From Weeksellaceae bacterium (GTDB lineage Bacteria; Bacteroidota; Bacteroidia; Flavobacteriales; Weeksellaceae), in NCBI GenBank assembly GCA_019459455.1, contig JAIBEX010000004.1:1-64000 (forward strand): a DNA stretch of 64,000 nucleotides, in the 5' to 3' direction. How positions within the stretch are numbered: position 1 is the first letter of the stretch; the number at the start of each line of letters is the position of its first letter. The notes under the pieces are model-generated. The model was not told the origin of the DNA, did not search any database, and was given only the letters and a program-made list of their open reading frames with translations. The position numbers were made by a program, and so were the translations under genes. Of this stretch, positions 9,326-19,493 are shown piece by piece.

Positions 9326-9348
9326 GCCTTTTGTAACAGTCAAAAGGC
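9326..9348 (+). terminator. Intrinsic terminator after the CBS-like gene
   Basis: GCCTTTTG and CAAAAGGC form an eight-base-pair stem with a seven-base loop, followed by TTTCTT. Confidence 0.75.
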
Positions 9349-9352
9349 TTTC

Positions 9353-9379
9353 TTGTTACTCCATTTTTCATTAACTTTG
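9353..9379 (+). promoter_or_regulatory. Promoter of the acyltransferase gene
   Basis: TTG at 9353-9355, 16 bp, then TAACTTTG at 9372-9379, close to the flavobacterial consensus. The ATG follows at 9416. With the terminator just before it, this indicates independent control of the acyltransferase gene. Confidence 0.65.
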
Positions 9380-9415
9380 CGCCTAATTACTTTTTACTAA
9401 AAACATTACATATAA

Positions 9416-10690
9416 ATGGTAGATATTTTTGAAAGAATCAAGCAAAATCCAGGTCCTTTAGGACAGTTTGCAGATTATGCTGAAGGATATTTTGTTTTTC
9501 CAAAGCTGGAAGGACCCATAGGACCCCGCATGAGATTCCAGGGAAGAGAAGTTATTTTCTGGAGTGCGAATGATTATCTGGGACTTTGCAATCACCCGGA
9601 AGTCCTGGAAGCGGATGCAAAAGCTGCGGCTGAATTCGGGATGTTTTATCCAATGGGTGCCCGGGCGATGTCCGGCGAAACCGACCAGCACCAGCAGCTT
9701 GAAAGAGAGCTTGCAGAATTTGTGGAGAAAGAAGCGGCATATCTGCTAAATTTCGGCTACCAGGGAATGGTCTCAACCATTGATGCCCTGGTTTCCAGAC
9801 ATGATGTGATTGTTTATGATGCCGATTCGCATGCCTGCATCGTTGATGGTGTTCGTCTTCACATGGGCAAAAGTTTTACCTACAAACACAACGATATGGC
9901 AAGCCTGGAGAAAAACCTGGCCCGTGCTACCAAAGTGGCCGAAGAAAACGGTGGCGGAATTTTGGTGGTCACTGAAGGTGTTTTCGGGATGCGCGGAATG
10001 CAGGGGAAAATTAAGGAAATCTGCGACCTCAAATCGAAATTTGACTTCCGTCTTTTGGTTGATGATGCACATGGTTTCGGTACTTTAGGTAAAACAGGTG
10101 CCGGTGCCGGCGAAGAGCAGGGCTGCCAGGACCAGATCGATATCTATTTTTCAACCTTCGCAAAATCGATGGCAGGTTTCGGGGCCTTCATTGCCGGAGA
10201 CAAGGAAATCATCAGAATTCTAAAATATAACCTGCGTTCTCAGGTATTTGCAAAGTCGCTCACGATGCCTATGGTCATCGGCGGTCTGAAGAGACTGGAT
10301 CTGCTTCGGTCCAGACCCGAAATAAAAGCCAAACTTTGGGAGAATGCCAATAAACTGCAAAACGGACTGCTGGAAAGAGGTTTCAATCTTGGAAACACGA
10401 ATACCTGTGTAACTCCCGTTATGATGCAGGGATCCACGGTAGAAGCCACGATGCTGGTTAAAGACCTGCGCGAAAACTATGGAATATTTACTTCGGTTGT
10501 TATTTACCCCGTTATTCCAAAAGGAATGATTTTATTGAGGCTAATTCCAACTGCATCACATACGGACTCAGAAATTAATGAAACGCTGGAGGCTTTTGAT
10601 GCCATTCACGATAAACTGCTGTCAGGATATTATAAAGAACAGGAGCAAAAATTTCTGGAGAAGGAAGGGTTATCCTTTAAAGCGGAATAA
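9416..10690 (+). CDS. Alpha-oxoamine synthase family acyltransferase: serine palmitoyltransferase or cysteate fatty-acyltransferase (424 aa)
   Basis: A cytoplasmic PLP enzyme that condenses an amino acid with a fatty acyl thioester to a 3-keto long-chain base. It has His139 in DADSHACIVDG (cofactor stacking), DDAHGFGTLG (216-225) and the Schiff-base Lys250 in STFAKSMAG. Length 424 is normal for bacterial serine palmitoyltransferase. With serine it would start sphingolipid synthesis; with cysteate it would form 3-ketocapnine, and the adjacent CBS-like gene points that way. Sequence alone does not settle the amino-acid substrate. It has its own promoter and a terminator right after the stop. 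The keto-reductase for the next step is not in the immediate neighbourhood. Confidence 0.88.
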   Translation: MVDIFERIKQNPGPLGQFADYAEGYFVFPKLEGPIGPRMRFQGREVIFWSANDYLGLCNHPEVLEADAKAAAEFGMFYPMGARAMSGETDQHQQLERELAEFVEKEAAYLLNFGYQGMVSTIDALVSRHDVIVYDADSHACIVDGVRLHMGKSFTYKHNDMASLEKNLARATKVAEENGGGILVVTEGVFGMRGMQGKIKEICDLKSKFDFRLLVDDAHGFGTLGKTGAGAGEEQGCQDQIDIYFSTFAKSMAGFGAFIAGDKEIIRILKYNLRSQVFAKSLTMPMVIGGLKRLDLLRSRPEIKAKLWENANKLQNGLLERGFNLGNTNTCVTPVMMQGSTVEATMLVKDLRENYGIFTSVVIYPVIPKGMILLRLIPTASHTDSEINETLEAFDAIHDKLLSGYYKEQEQKFLEKEGLSFKAE

Positions 10691-10716
10691 ATCCATTTCA
10701 ATATCATAGCCCATAT

Positions 10717-10740
10717 AGCCGTCTGATTTTTCTGACGGCT
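10717..10740 (+). terminator. Intrinsic terminator after the acyltransferase gene
   Basis: AGCCGTC and GACGGCT pair around a ten-base loop and are followed by TTTTCTTTG. Confidence 0.8.
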
Positions 10741-10828
10741 TTTTCTTTGAAAACTCACGCCGAAAATCATCCCAACGAAGTATTGCTGATCAATGTTTTT
10801 TGATTTAATTTAGATAAAAATTTTAACC

Positions 10829-12001
10829 ATGGCAGTCTTCATAATCAGTAACCGGGAAATTTCGCAGGTTAAATCAGAAAACAGCCCGCGTGTTATGTCT
10901 AAGTTTTGCTTTGAGAGTCAGACAGGGACCTCCAATTTCAGGATTGCAAAATTCCTGGGGTACAAGCCGCCTGAAAAAGACGGCCGGAGTAAGAAAGACT
11001 ACAAAAAGGCGCTGAAAGAAAAATCCGACAGTGCCCACGAAATCCTTTCTGACTATTTTGAATGTGATTATACCCCGGTTAAGGAACTGCTGCTGGAATT
11101 AAAAAGAACAACAAAGGTTAGTCAGGATAAACTGAACCGTCTGAGGGGCAGCCAAAAGATGTTCTTTGATTTTTACCGGTCGATGCTTGAAACAGAGCGT
11201 GGAAAGCGTGGAGACTTGCTGGTCTTCATTCACGGGTATTCCTACACCTTCTCCGATGAGCTGGAGGCAATGGAAACGCTGAAAAAACAGTATGTGGATA
11301 ATCCTGACTCGCCGGTAAGCAATCTGCTACTGCTAAGCTGGCCCGGATCAAAATCGGTTTTTCCCTACACGTATATTGATGACAAACGAAATTCAATTGA
11401 CGCAGGAATGGTGTTCTATAAAATGATGCTGAAGTATAACGAATTCCTGAAACAGGTCCTGGCCGATCCCGAACTTAGTTTCTGCGGACAAAGAATCCAT
11501 CTGATGGCACATTCCATGGGAAACCGCCTGCTGAGAAGCGCGCTGATCTGTATGAAGAGCAGTAACATTATGAAAGTCATTGACCAGGTGCTGCTCCTGA
11601 ATTCGGATATTTCCGTAGATTCCTTTGAGAAGGAGGATGAGTCTATGTATAAACTGACGAAATTAGCAAACAGGATTACCGTTTACATCAACAAAAGCGA
11701 CGATATACTTTCAATTTCTACCCTATCAAAGAATATCCTTTCGCCAAGGTTGGGGAAATATGGGCCGATGAACATTAATTCACTACCGGAAAATGTAAAT
11801 GTAATTGACTGCACAAAAGCGGAAAACGATCTGGGAACAGGGCTCCAGAAATTTGGAGATCACTGGGGGTATCTGTCCAGTACACAGGTACAGCGCGATA
11901 TCATAGAAACCCTGAAAGGGGAGCACGAGGAGCTTATTGCACACCGGTTTGCCCACAGGAAATATGATCACTACTATGAACTCCGCAGCAGGACGGTTTA
12001 G
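10829..12001 (+). CDS. Alpha/beta hydrolase, DUF900-like (390 aa)
   Basis: Residues 130-390 form an alpha/beta hydrolase: LLVFIHGYSYTF (130-141) carries the HG oxyanion motif, LLLLSWPGS (166-174) is typical of DUF900 hydrolases, and HLMAHSMGNRLL (224-235) holds the nucleophile Ser229. The first 120 residues are charged and helical, with a lysine-rich stretch at 46-65, and match nothing I know. There is no signal peptide, so it is probably cytoplasmic. The substrate is unknown. It is flanked by terminators and looks monocistronic. Confidence 0.75.
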   Translation: MAVFIISNREISQVKSENSPRVMSKFCFESQTGTSNFRIAKFLGYKPPEKDGRSKKDYKKALKEKSDSAHEILSDYFECDYTPVKELLLELKRTTKVSQDKLNRLRGSQKMFFDFYRSMLETERGKRGDLLVFIHGYSYTFSDELEAMETLKKQYVDNPDSPVSNLLLLSWPGSKSVFPYTYIDDKRNSIDAGMVFYKMMLKYNEFLKQVLADPELSFCGQRIHLMAHSMGNRLLRSALICMKSSNIMKVIDQVLLLNSDISVDSFEKEDESMYKLTKLANRITVYINKSDDILSISTLSKNILSPRLGKYGPMNINSLPENVNVIDCTKAENDLGTGLQKFGDHWGYLSSTQVQRDIIETLKGEHEELIAHRFAHRKYDHYYELRSRTV

Positions 12002-12009
12002 AATAAAAA

Positions 12010-12030
12010 AAGCCCCTTATTTAGGGGCTT
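12010..12030. terminator. Bidirectional terminator between the hydrolase and atpC
   Basis: AAGCCCCT and AGGGGCTT pair around a five-base loop. There is an A-run on the left and a T-rich sequence on the right, so it can serve the hydrolase gene (plus) and the atpD-atpC transcript (minus). Confidence 0.85.
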
Positions 12031-12058
12031 TCATAAAATCTTCTTCTTCAGGGCTCAG

Positions 12059-12340
12059 TCACTCCGCCAGGATAATTCCCTGGTTGTTGTTGAACTCGAT
12101 AACCCCGCTCTTCACTTTGAATGAGTAGACATTTTCCTTTTCATTCTCACGAATAAATTTATCTGCATATTTTTCCGAAATGGTATCGGTGAAAATCTTG
12201 ATCTTTCCGTTAATCAGGGAGGCTACAATGGCAGCGTGGTCTCTCATGATATGAAAATCACCATTCTTTCCGGGAAGCAAAACGGATTTTACATCGCCTT
12301 CAAAAACTACAAATTCGGGAGTTAAAATTTTTATATTCAT
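12059..12340 (-). CDS. atpC: ATP synthase F1 epsilon subunit (AtpC)
   Basis: A central-stalk subunit that couples rotation to the catalytic head. The 93 residues cover only the N-terminal beta-sandwich (MNIKILTPEFVVFEGDVKSVLLPGKNGDFHI in outline, with the LPG and G-x-F motifs); the C-terminal helical hairpin found in many epsilons is missing, as is usual in Bacteroidota. It follows atpD after a 55-bp spacer made almost wholly of seven-base repeats. The remaining F1Fo genes are not in the window. Confidence 0.93.
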   Translation of the reverse strand: MNIKILTPEFVVFEGDVKSVLLPGKNGDFHIMRDHAAIVASLINGKIKIFTDTISEKYADKFIRENEKENVYSFKVKSGVIEFNNNQGIILAE

Positions 12341-12348
12341 TATAAATT

Positions 12349-12392
12349 GCTTTTGGCTTTTGGCTAATCGCTATTGGCAATAAACCATAAGC
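12349..12392. repeat. Degenerate heptameric tandem repeat between atpD and atpC
   Basis: Read on the plus strand, six consecutive seven-base units run from 12351 to 12392: TTTTGGC twice, then TAATCGC, TATTGGC, AATAAAC and CATAAGC. They fill almost all of the spacer between the atpD stop and the atpC start. A related tract in the opposite orientation occurs at 33466-33499. Confidence 0.8.
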
Positions 12393-12395
12393 AGT

Positions 12396-13985
<1,590 letters not shown>

Positions 13986-14005
13986 CACCACCAAAATTTC
14001 TTCTT

Positions 14006-14926
14006 TTGAAAACCGTCCGGAACTTAGCTGAATATCACGAAAAAACTCCCCTTGCGCTGTCCATTGGAATGTTCGACGGGGTGCACAAAGGCCACCAAAC
14101 CATTGTGAATCAGCTGAATGAAATTTCCGAAAAGAAGAATTTACAGTCGGCCATCCTTACGTTCTGGCCACACCCACGCACCGTTTTTAATCCCGGCGAT
14201 GACCTCAAACTGCTCAATACCATTGACGAAAAAATCTATCTAATCGCTAAAAACGGGATTCAGCATCTTTTTCTGAAGGAATTCGATGCGCAATTCCGGA
14301 ACCTGACCGGCGCAGAATTCGTAAGGCAGATCCTGGTTGAAAAACTAAATGTAAAATACCTGATTATAGGTCACGACCACACCTTTGGAAAGAATAAGAG
14401 CGGGGACTTCAACCTTTTAAAAGAAATGTCGGCCGAATGTGGTTTTGAAGTGCAGCAGGTGGAAGCCGTGAACTACCACGACAGAAACATCAGCTCCACC
14501 CAGATCAGAAATGCGCTGGCCGCAGGAAATGTGAAAGAGGCCAATGAAATGCTTGGCTATGTATTTTCGGTTTCGGGAACCGTTGTTGGCGGGAAAAAGA
14601 TAGGCCGGACCATTGGCTACCCAACCGCAAACATACAGACGGATCCCTTAAAACTGTTGCCAAAGAAAGGCGCCTATATCGTAGAGGCCTTCGTAAAAGG
14701 TCAAAAATACAAAGGAATGCTGAGCATTGGCACCAACCCTACTGTAAACGGTACTTCCCTATCCACGGAAGTCTATATCCTGGATTTTGATGCCGATATC
14801 TATGGTGAAGAAATTTCGGTGAACTTTCGCGAATTTCTGCATGATGAAATTAAGTTTGAGTCGCTGGAAAAGCTTATTGAAAGACTCGAGGAGGATAAAA
14901 GGATTACTGAAATGTTCAGATTCTAA
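14006..14926 (+). CDS. ribF: Bifunctional riboflavin kinase / FAD synthetase (RibF)
   Basis: Makes FMN from riboflavin and ATP, then FAD. The N-terminal nucleotidyltransferase domain shows SIGMFDGVHKGHQ at about 19-31 and IGHDHTFGKNKSG; the C-terminal kinase domain begins near residue 175 with GKKIGRTIGYPTANI. The open frame extends upstream to 13955, but that start lies in the -33 box of the promoter, so the TTG at 14006-14008 (giving KTVRNLAEYHEK) is chosen; 306 aa is the usual length. It is divergent from atpD. Its last four bases overlap the stop of the convergent MmcQ-like gene. Confidence 0.92.
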   Translation: MKTVRNLAEYHEKTPLALSIGMFDGVHKGHQTIVNQLNEISEKKNLQSAILTFWPHPRTVFNPGDDLKLLNTIDEKIYLIAKNGIQHLFLKEFDAQFRNLTGAEFVRQILVEKLNVKYLIIGHDHTFGKNKSGDFNLLKEMSAECGFEVQQVEAVNYHDRNISSTQIRNALAAGNVKEANEMLGYVFSVSGTVVGGKKIGRTIGYPTANIQTDPLKLLPKKGAYIVEAFVKGQKYKGMLSIGTNPTVNGTSLSTEVYILDFDADIYGEEISVNFREFLHDEIKFESLEKLIERLEEDKRITEMFRF

Positions 14927-15276
14927 GACCCTAAAACTTCCGTCTGCTTTTTCTTTGTCAATGATTTAAAGATAAGTTCATACGACTGATCGATCAGCTT
15001 TAGGATCAATTCCTTTTTCAGGCCTTCGCAGCGTACCGAATTCCAGTGGGTTTTGTTCATGTGGTACGCGCCGGTAATCTGTGGATGCTGCGCACGCAGG
15101 TCGGCGCTCCATTCCGGGTCGGTCTTTACGGCAATGGTTAAAGGCTGCTGCTCCAGCGGGATAAGCAGGAACATTTTGCCGCCCACTTTAAGCACGAGGG
15201 TTTCCTGATCGAAGGGAAAGGTCTCTTCCACTCCTTTTTTTGCATTACAATAGACTAAAATTTCATTGATTTCCAT
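14923..15276 (-). CDS. MmcQ/YjbR family protein (117 aa)
   Basis: A small protein of the MmcQ/YjbR fold, often annotated as a DNA-binding protein, though its function is unproven. It has the typical N-terminus MEINEILVYCNAKKGVEETFPF and the central motif NKTHWNSVRCEG (about 80-91). The ATG at 15276 fits family proteins; an upstream ATG at 15297 adds seven residues and remains possible. The gene is convergent with ribF, overlapping it by four bases, so neither can have an internal terminator between them. Confidence 0.82.
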   Translation of the reverse strand: MEINEILVYCNAKKGVEETFPFDQETLVLKVGGKMFLLIPLEQQPLTIAVKTDPEWSADLRAQHPQITGAYHMNKTHWNSVRCEGLKKELILKLIDQSYELIFKSLTKKKQTEVLGS

Positions 15277-15369
15277 GGTGATGATTCTCTCATTCAATAT
15301 TAATAAAAATCCGTAAATTTAAGTCATGGTAAATATACTTTTCTCAACTAAAGAACATTCAGTAAGCAT

Positions 15370-16026
15370 ATGAAAGCGCTCGTCATAGGCGCCACAGGCG
15401 CCACCGGAAAAGACTTGGTAAACCAGTTGCTGCAGGACAAAGACTTTGAAAAAGTGGAAGTTTTTGTAAGAAAACCATTGACTGTGGAGCATCCCAAACT
15501 GCAGGCTCATATCGTAGACTTTGAAAAACCAGAGGAATGGAAAGACCTCGTGAAAGGCGATGTGGCCTTTTCCTGCCTTGGTACAACGCTGAAGGCGGCG
15601 GGCAGCAAAGAAGCACAGCGCAAAGTGGATTTTGATTATCAGTATCAGTTTGCGAAAACAGCAAAGGAAAATGAGGTTGATGATTTCGTGCTCGTTTCGT
15701 CGTACGGTGCCAGCCCAACATCAAAGGTCTTCTATTCCCGGATGAAGGGCGAACTTGAACAGGAGGTAAAGAACCTCCATTTCAATAAACTCACCATCTT
15801 CAGTCCGGGAATGCTGGAACGGAAAGATTCCGACCGGACCGGTGAAGTCCTGGGTGGGAAAATCATAAAGTTTGTAAATAAACTGGGCGTATGTGAGCAG
15901 CAGAAACCTTTACCCACGGAAGTGCTTGCCAAAGCCATGGTGAATTCATCTAAGATAAAATCCAACGGTTACTCCAAAATCAAGCTCGGGAATATCTTCA
16001 GTTTTGCCGGTAAAAGCAACAGCTAG
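15370..16026 (+). CDS. NAD(P)-binding atypical short-chain dehydrogenase (218 aa)
   Basis: A Rossmann protein with the N-terminal dinucleotide motif ALVIGATGATGKDL (3-16). The later DVAFSCLGTTLKAAGS and DDFVLVSSYGAS resemble the TIP30/HTATIP2-like atypical SDRs. The classical YxxxK is not obvious; there is SKVFYSRMKGELE, which supplies a Tyr and Lys four apart. The substrate is unknown. It stands alone between convergent or divergent neighbours. Confidence 0.8.
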   Translation: MKALVIGATGATGKDLVNQLLQDKDFEKVEVFVRKPLTVEHPKLQAHIVDFEKPEEWKDLVKGDVAFSCLGTTLKAAGSKEAQRKVDFDYQYQFAKTAKENEVDDFVLVSSYGASPTSKVFYSRMKGELEQEVKNLHFNKLTIFSPGMLERKDSDRTGEVLGGKIIKFVNKLGVCEQQKPLPTEVLAKAMVNSSKIKSNGYSKIKLGNIFSFAGKSNS

Positions 16027-16078
16027 GAAGTTTGCGGGCGTTAATTACCCTTTTTTTAAGCTAAAACAGAATCCCTTA

Positions 16079-16648
16079 CTACTTAAGATGCTTTGTTATG
16101 GCTTCGTCGGTCGGTTTGGTGGTGCTTATAAATGAATCGACGAGCTTTCCGTTTTCATCAACCAGAAACTTGGTGAAATTCCACAGTATGGTGGTATTCT
16201 TCACGCCATTCAGTTCCTTTTTGGAAAGATACTCGAAAACCGGTGCTGCATCTTCACCCTTTACTGATACCTTTGCGGCCATGGGAAACGTAACTCCATA
16301 ATTTTTCTGGCAGAACGCTCCGATGTCCTCATTGCTTCCCGGTTCCTGACCGCCAAAATTATTGGCCGGAAAACCGATGACCACCAGTTTATCCTTATAC
16401 GTCTGCGAAAGTTCTTCCAGATCTGCGTACTGCGGCGTAAAACCACATTCCGAAGCTGTGTTCACAATAAGGATTTTCTTTCCTTTAAAATCAGCAAAAT
16501 TGATTTCTTTGCCTTCAAGGCTTTCCACCTTATAATCGTATATACTTTTCATAGCATTTGATGTTTCCTGTGACTGTTCCTTTTTCATATTGGTGCAGCT
16601 CTGCAAAAATGCACCTGCGGCAAGAAGGAAGATGAATATTTTTTTCAT
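16079..16648 (-). CDS. Glutathione peroxidase-family lipoprotein (189 aa)
   Basis: Reduces peroxides using a Cys active site, probably with thioredoxin as donor. The signal peptide ends in the lipobox FLQSC (Cys18), so it should be a periplasmic or outer-membrane lipoprotein. The catalytic Cys is in NTASECGFTPQY (about 59-70), FPANNFGGQEPG carries the active-site Gln, and ILWNFTKFLV carries the Trp and Asn. A second Cys at AFCQKN suggests the thioredoxin-dependent subtype. The next gene upstream, a LolA-like protein, ends 25 bp before its start on the same strand. Confidence 0.9.
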   Translation of the reverse strand: MKKIFIFLLAAGAFLQSCTNMKKEQSQETSNAMKSIYDYKVESLEGKEINFADFKGKKILIVNTASECGFTPQYADLEELSQTYKDKLVVIGFPANNFGGQEPGSNEDIGAFCQKNYGVTFPMAAKVSVKGEDAAPVFEYLSKKELNGVKNTTILWNFTKFLVDENGKLVDSFISTTKPTDEAITKHLK

Positions 16649-16672
16649 GGTTTAAATGATTGATTAAGGTCG

Positions 16673-17335
16673 TTAAAATTTGAATGTGTTTGCCGGCAGC
16701 ACTTTGTTGGTTTCAATTTTATTGATCAGCATTACAAAATCGCTGTCTTTTTTCGCAGATGAAGATTCAATCCGGAAAGGCATCATGAGGCTTCCGATCT
16801 TCTTATAATCAGTGTAAAGCAAGGTTTCGTCTTTCTTGATTTCCTTCAAAAGCATGTAGTTCTTTGTATCAAAATAGTACAGCGACTTGTTTACATTCTT
16901 GGTAAGCTCCACCTTGTGGCAGTAGGTCTCCCCCACTTTTTCCTTTCCGAGATATTTGGCTTCAAACCCCTTGCTCTCCCAGTCAATAAAATCATTATCA
17001 AAACTTTCCGCGGGATAATCTGCGTATGCCTGTAACTTATTGTCGGCGTAATTCATCGCATATCCCTTTTTGCCGTCGTAGCCTTCTGTGGCGACTTCTT
17101 TCTTACCGATGGTGATGGTGGTTTTGGTCAGATTCGGTCTTTGCTGATAGATTTTTATCGGATATTCATCATTGATGCCAAGAATGACCCTTCCCTGGAG
17201 CATTACCGTGTTCAGCAGTTTCCAGTTGGTCAGTCCGCCACTGTTTTCTATGTTCCTGTCAATGATCTCCTTTGCGGTCTGAGCCGTTACCATTCCATAA
17301 ACTGCCAACATCAGCACTAAAAATATCTTTCTCAT
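16673..17335 (-). CDS. Exported LolA-like outer-membrane lipoprotein-sorting protein (220 aa)
   Basis: Residues 1-18 form a signal peptide ending VTAQ. The mature part shows the half-barrel pattern of LolA/LppX-like proteins: DRNIENSGGLTNWKLLNTVMLQG near the start, a TTITIGKK strand, then LYYFDTKNYMLLKEIKKDETLLY. It probably binds a lipid or lipoprotein in the periplasm; the exact role is unknown. A clearer LolA candidate lies at 60842. It is probably co-transcribed with the peroxidase gene. Confidence 0.65.
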   Translation of the reverse strand: MRKIFLVLMLAVYGMVTAQTAKEIIDRNIENSGGLTNWKLLNTVMLQGRVILGINDEYPIKIYQQRPNLTKTTITIGKKEVATEGYDGKKGYAMNYADNKLQAYADYPAESFDNDFIDWESKGFEAKYLGKEKVGETYCHKVELTKNVNKSLYYFDTKNYMLLKEIKKDETLLYTDYKKIGSLMMPFRIESSSAKKDSDFVMLINKIETNKVLPANTFKF

Positions 17336-17417
17336 TCAGTCTTTTAATAATTATTCAAATATATACTATTATTCCTTCAGGAAATACCGTCTGTGGAATT
17401 TTACCGCTGATTCAGTT

Positions 17418-18152
17418 TCAGGAACCCCTGTTCAGGATTTCCCTTGCCTTCACCAGATCAGACGGGACATCAATTCCCACGCCTACGAAATCCGTCTCAA
17501 TCATTTTGATCTTCATGCCGTACTCCAGATACCGGATGCACTCAATCTTTTCCGCAATTTCGAGAGGTCTCATGTCCAAACGTGCAAAATCAAGTAATGC
17601 ACTTTTCCTGAATGCATAAACGCCGATATGTTTAAAATATTCTGTGTATACCGCTGTTTCCCGCGGATACGGGATCACCGAGCGGCTGAAGTAGAGGGCA
17701 AAACCTTCTTTGTCGGTAATGACCTTTACATTGTTCGGGTTTTCAATCTCTATTTTTTCTGTTAATGGGATCTTCAGGGAAGCGAGTGATATGTTCCCGT
17801 TGGGATCATCATTGAAGACGGAAATCAGTTGCTGCAGCGGTTCCTTTTTCAGAAAAGGCTCATCGCCCTGCACATTAACCACGATATCACATTCAATTTT
17901 TCCGACAGCCTCGGCGATGCGGTCGCTGCCGGTCTCATGTGCCCCGGTCATGACGGCGTTTCCTCCTCTGGCTGCAATCTCTTTATAAATGACTTCCGAA
18001 TCTGTTGCTACGAATACAGCGTCAAAGAGTCCTGTTTCCACAACATTATCGTAGGTGGTGGCAATGACGGTTTTATCGCCCAGAATCTGCATGAGCTTCC
18101 CCGGAAAACGGCTTGCTTCATAACGTGCGGGAATGACGGCGATGATTTTCAT
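17418..18152 (-). CDS. kdsB: CMP-Kdo synthetase (KdsB)
   Basis: Activates Kdo with CTP for transfer to lipid A. The N-terminal nucleotide-binding motif is [15 protein letters not shown] (5-19), then the family motifs [11 protein letters not shown] and NVQGDEPF, and the C-terminal [11 protein letters not shown]. 244 residues is the family norm. It begins four bases after the stop of the aminotransferase gene, so the two are one transcription unit. With kdsA at 2984, the window supplies two steps of Kdo supply. Confidence 0.96.
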   Translation of the reverse strand: MKIIAVIPARYEASRFPGKLMQILGDKTVIATTYDNVVETGLFDAVFVATDSEVIYKEIAARGGNAVMTGAHETGSDRIAEAVGKIECDIVVNVQGDEPFLKKEPLQQLISVFNDDPNGNISLASLKIPLTEKIEIENPNNVKVITDKEGFALYFSRSVIPYPRETAVYTEYFKHIGVYAFRKSALLDFARLDMRPLEIAEKIECIRYLEYGMKIKMIETDFVGVGIDVPSDLVKAREILNRGS

Positions 18153-18156
18153 AACT

Positions 18157-19410
18157 TTATTTTAACCCGGACAGTGCCTTTTCAAGCCTTGGCACCATGT
18201 TTTTTATTTCTTCTGCCGACAAACCGCCGGCCGATGCACGGAACCAGGGCATATTCCGGGAATTTCCAAAGGCGGAAAAAGGAACCAGTGCCACGCCGGC
18301 TTCGTTAATGAGGTAAAAGACCAAATCGGAGGAATCTATAATCTGACTGCCGTCCGGCTTGATTTTTCCCAAATAGTCGAGTTCAATGGTCAGGTAAAGC
18401 GCACCCATAGGTTTGATACTGTCGACCAGGAAACCACGGGATTTCATGTCCTGAATTCCGCTGTGCAGGACGTTCAGACTTGCCGCGATCTTACCTTTAT
18501 AATCCTTTACGAAAGTATTGACCTTTTTGGATTCATTTAAAAATACGGACACCGCCTGCTGTTCCGGTTTGGGCGCCCAGGCACCGATATGTCCAAGCAG
18601 CGCTTTCATCTTATCCATTATTTCCACAGGTCCGAAGCTCCAGCCAACCCTGATTCCAGTCGCTGCGAAACATTTTGATGACCCATCGATAAACACGGTA
18701 TACTCCTTCATTTCCGGAAAGAGGGAGACGGGGTTGAAATGCTCTTCATCAAAGGTCAGCATCGCGTAGATCTGGTCGTACATCAGGTACAGCGGCTTCT
18801 CGTTTTCGCCGCGTCTGAAGTTTTCCTCTAAAACCAGTTCGCAGATTTCCGTCAGTTGCTCTCTGGTAAACATGGTTCCCGTAGGATTCAGAGGTGAACA
18901 GAGGGCGAGCAGCACCGCGCCTTCCAGATGCGGCTTTAACTCCTCAGCAGTGGGCAGGAAATTATTGGACTGCGCCGTTTCCACCTCAATTTTCTCTGCG
19001 TGGGTCAGGTAAGAATAGTGGTTGTTGTTCCAGGAAGGTATCGGATACACCACGCGGTCGCCTTCATCTACAATCGTCCGGAAAGTCGCGTAGATCAGGG
19101 GTCTGGAACCGCCTGCGACAAGGATCTCATCGGCAGAATAGTCCAGGTTCCAGCGCTCCTTAAGGTCTTTGGAAACGGCCGTTCGCAAAGAAAGCAGGCC
19201 GTTTGCCGGCGGATAATTGGTGAGGTTGTTCTGATATGCTTTCTGGATTTCTTCTTTTAAAAGATCAGGAATTGGGTACAGGTTGGAATCCAGGTCACCT
19301 ATGGTCAGGTTGGCGATTTCAGCTCCCTGCGATTTCATGTCATTGACCTGATTTCCTATTTTTATTATTTCTGAACCAATGAGGTTGTGGGCAAGTTTGG
19401 ATACTTTCAC
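18157..19410 (-). CDS. Class I/II PLP-dependent aminotransferase (417 aa)
   Basis: A fold-type I aminotransferase. The Schiff-base lysine lies in [20 protein letters not shown] at about residue 235, and [13 protein letters not shown] supplies the conserved Asn-Pro-Thr-Gly. Substrate specificity cannot be read off; the length and motifs fit aspartate/aromatic-type enzymes. It is followed after four bases by kdsB on the same strand. Confidence 0.9.
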   Translation of the reverse strand: MKVSKLAHNLIGSEIIKIGNQVNDMKSQGAEIANLTIGDLDSNLYPIPDLLKEEIQKAYQNNLTNYPPANGLLSLRTAVSKDLKERWNLDYSADEILVAGGSRPLIYATFRTIVDEGDRVVYPIPSWNNNHYSYLTHAEKIEVETAQSNNFLPTAEELKPHLEGAVLLALCSPLNPTGTMFTREQLTEICELVLEENFRRGENEKPLYLMYDQIYAMLTFDEEHFNPVSLFPEMKEYTVFIDGSSKCFAATGIRVGWSFGPVEIMDKMKALLGHIGAWAPKPEQQAVSVFLNESKKVNTFVKDYKGKIAASLNVLHSGIQDMKSRGFLVDSIKPMGALYLTIELDYLGKIKPDGSQIIDSSDLVFYLINEAGVALVPFSAFGNSRNMPWFRASAGGLSAEEIKNMVPRLEKALSGLK

Positions 19411-19493
19411 GGGGTGGTATTTAAATTAGCATTACGAGGTTTTAAATTTAAAGAATCCATATCTCTTAAATTTTTGATTTTAAGTGGTATGTT

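Noticed and set aside
15370-16026. NAD(P)-binding protein as the 3-keto reductase that would complete capnine synthesis
   Set aside because: It lies 5 kb away in another transcription unit and resembles TIP30-like atypical SDRs, not keto-sphinganine reductases.
16673-17335. This exported protein as the principal LolA
   Set aside because: The protein at 60842, between ftsK and the LptF-like gene, matches LolA better in motifs and context.
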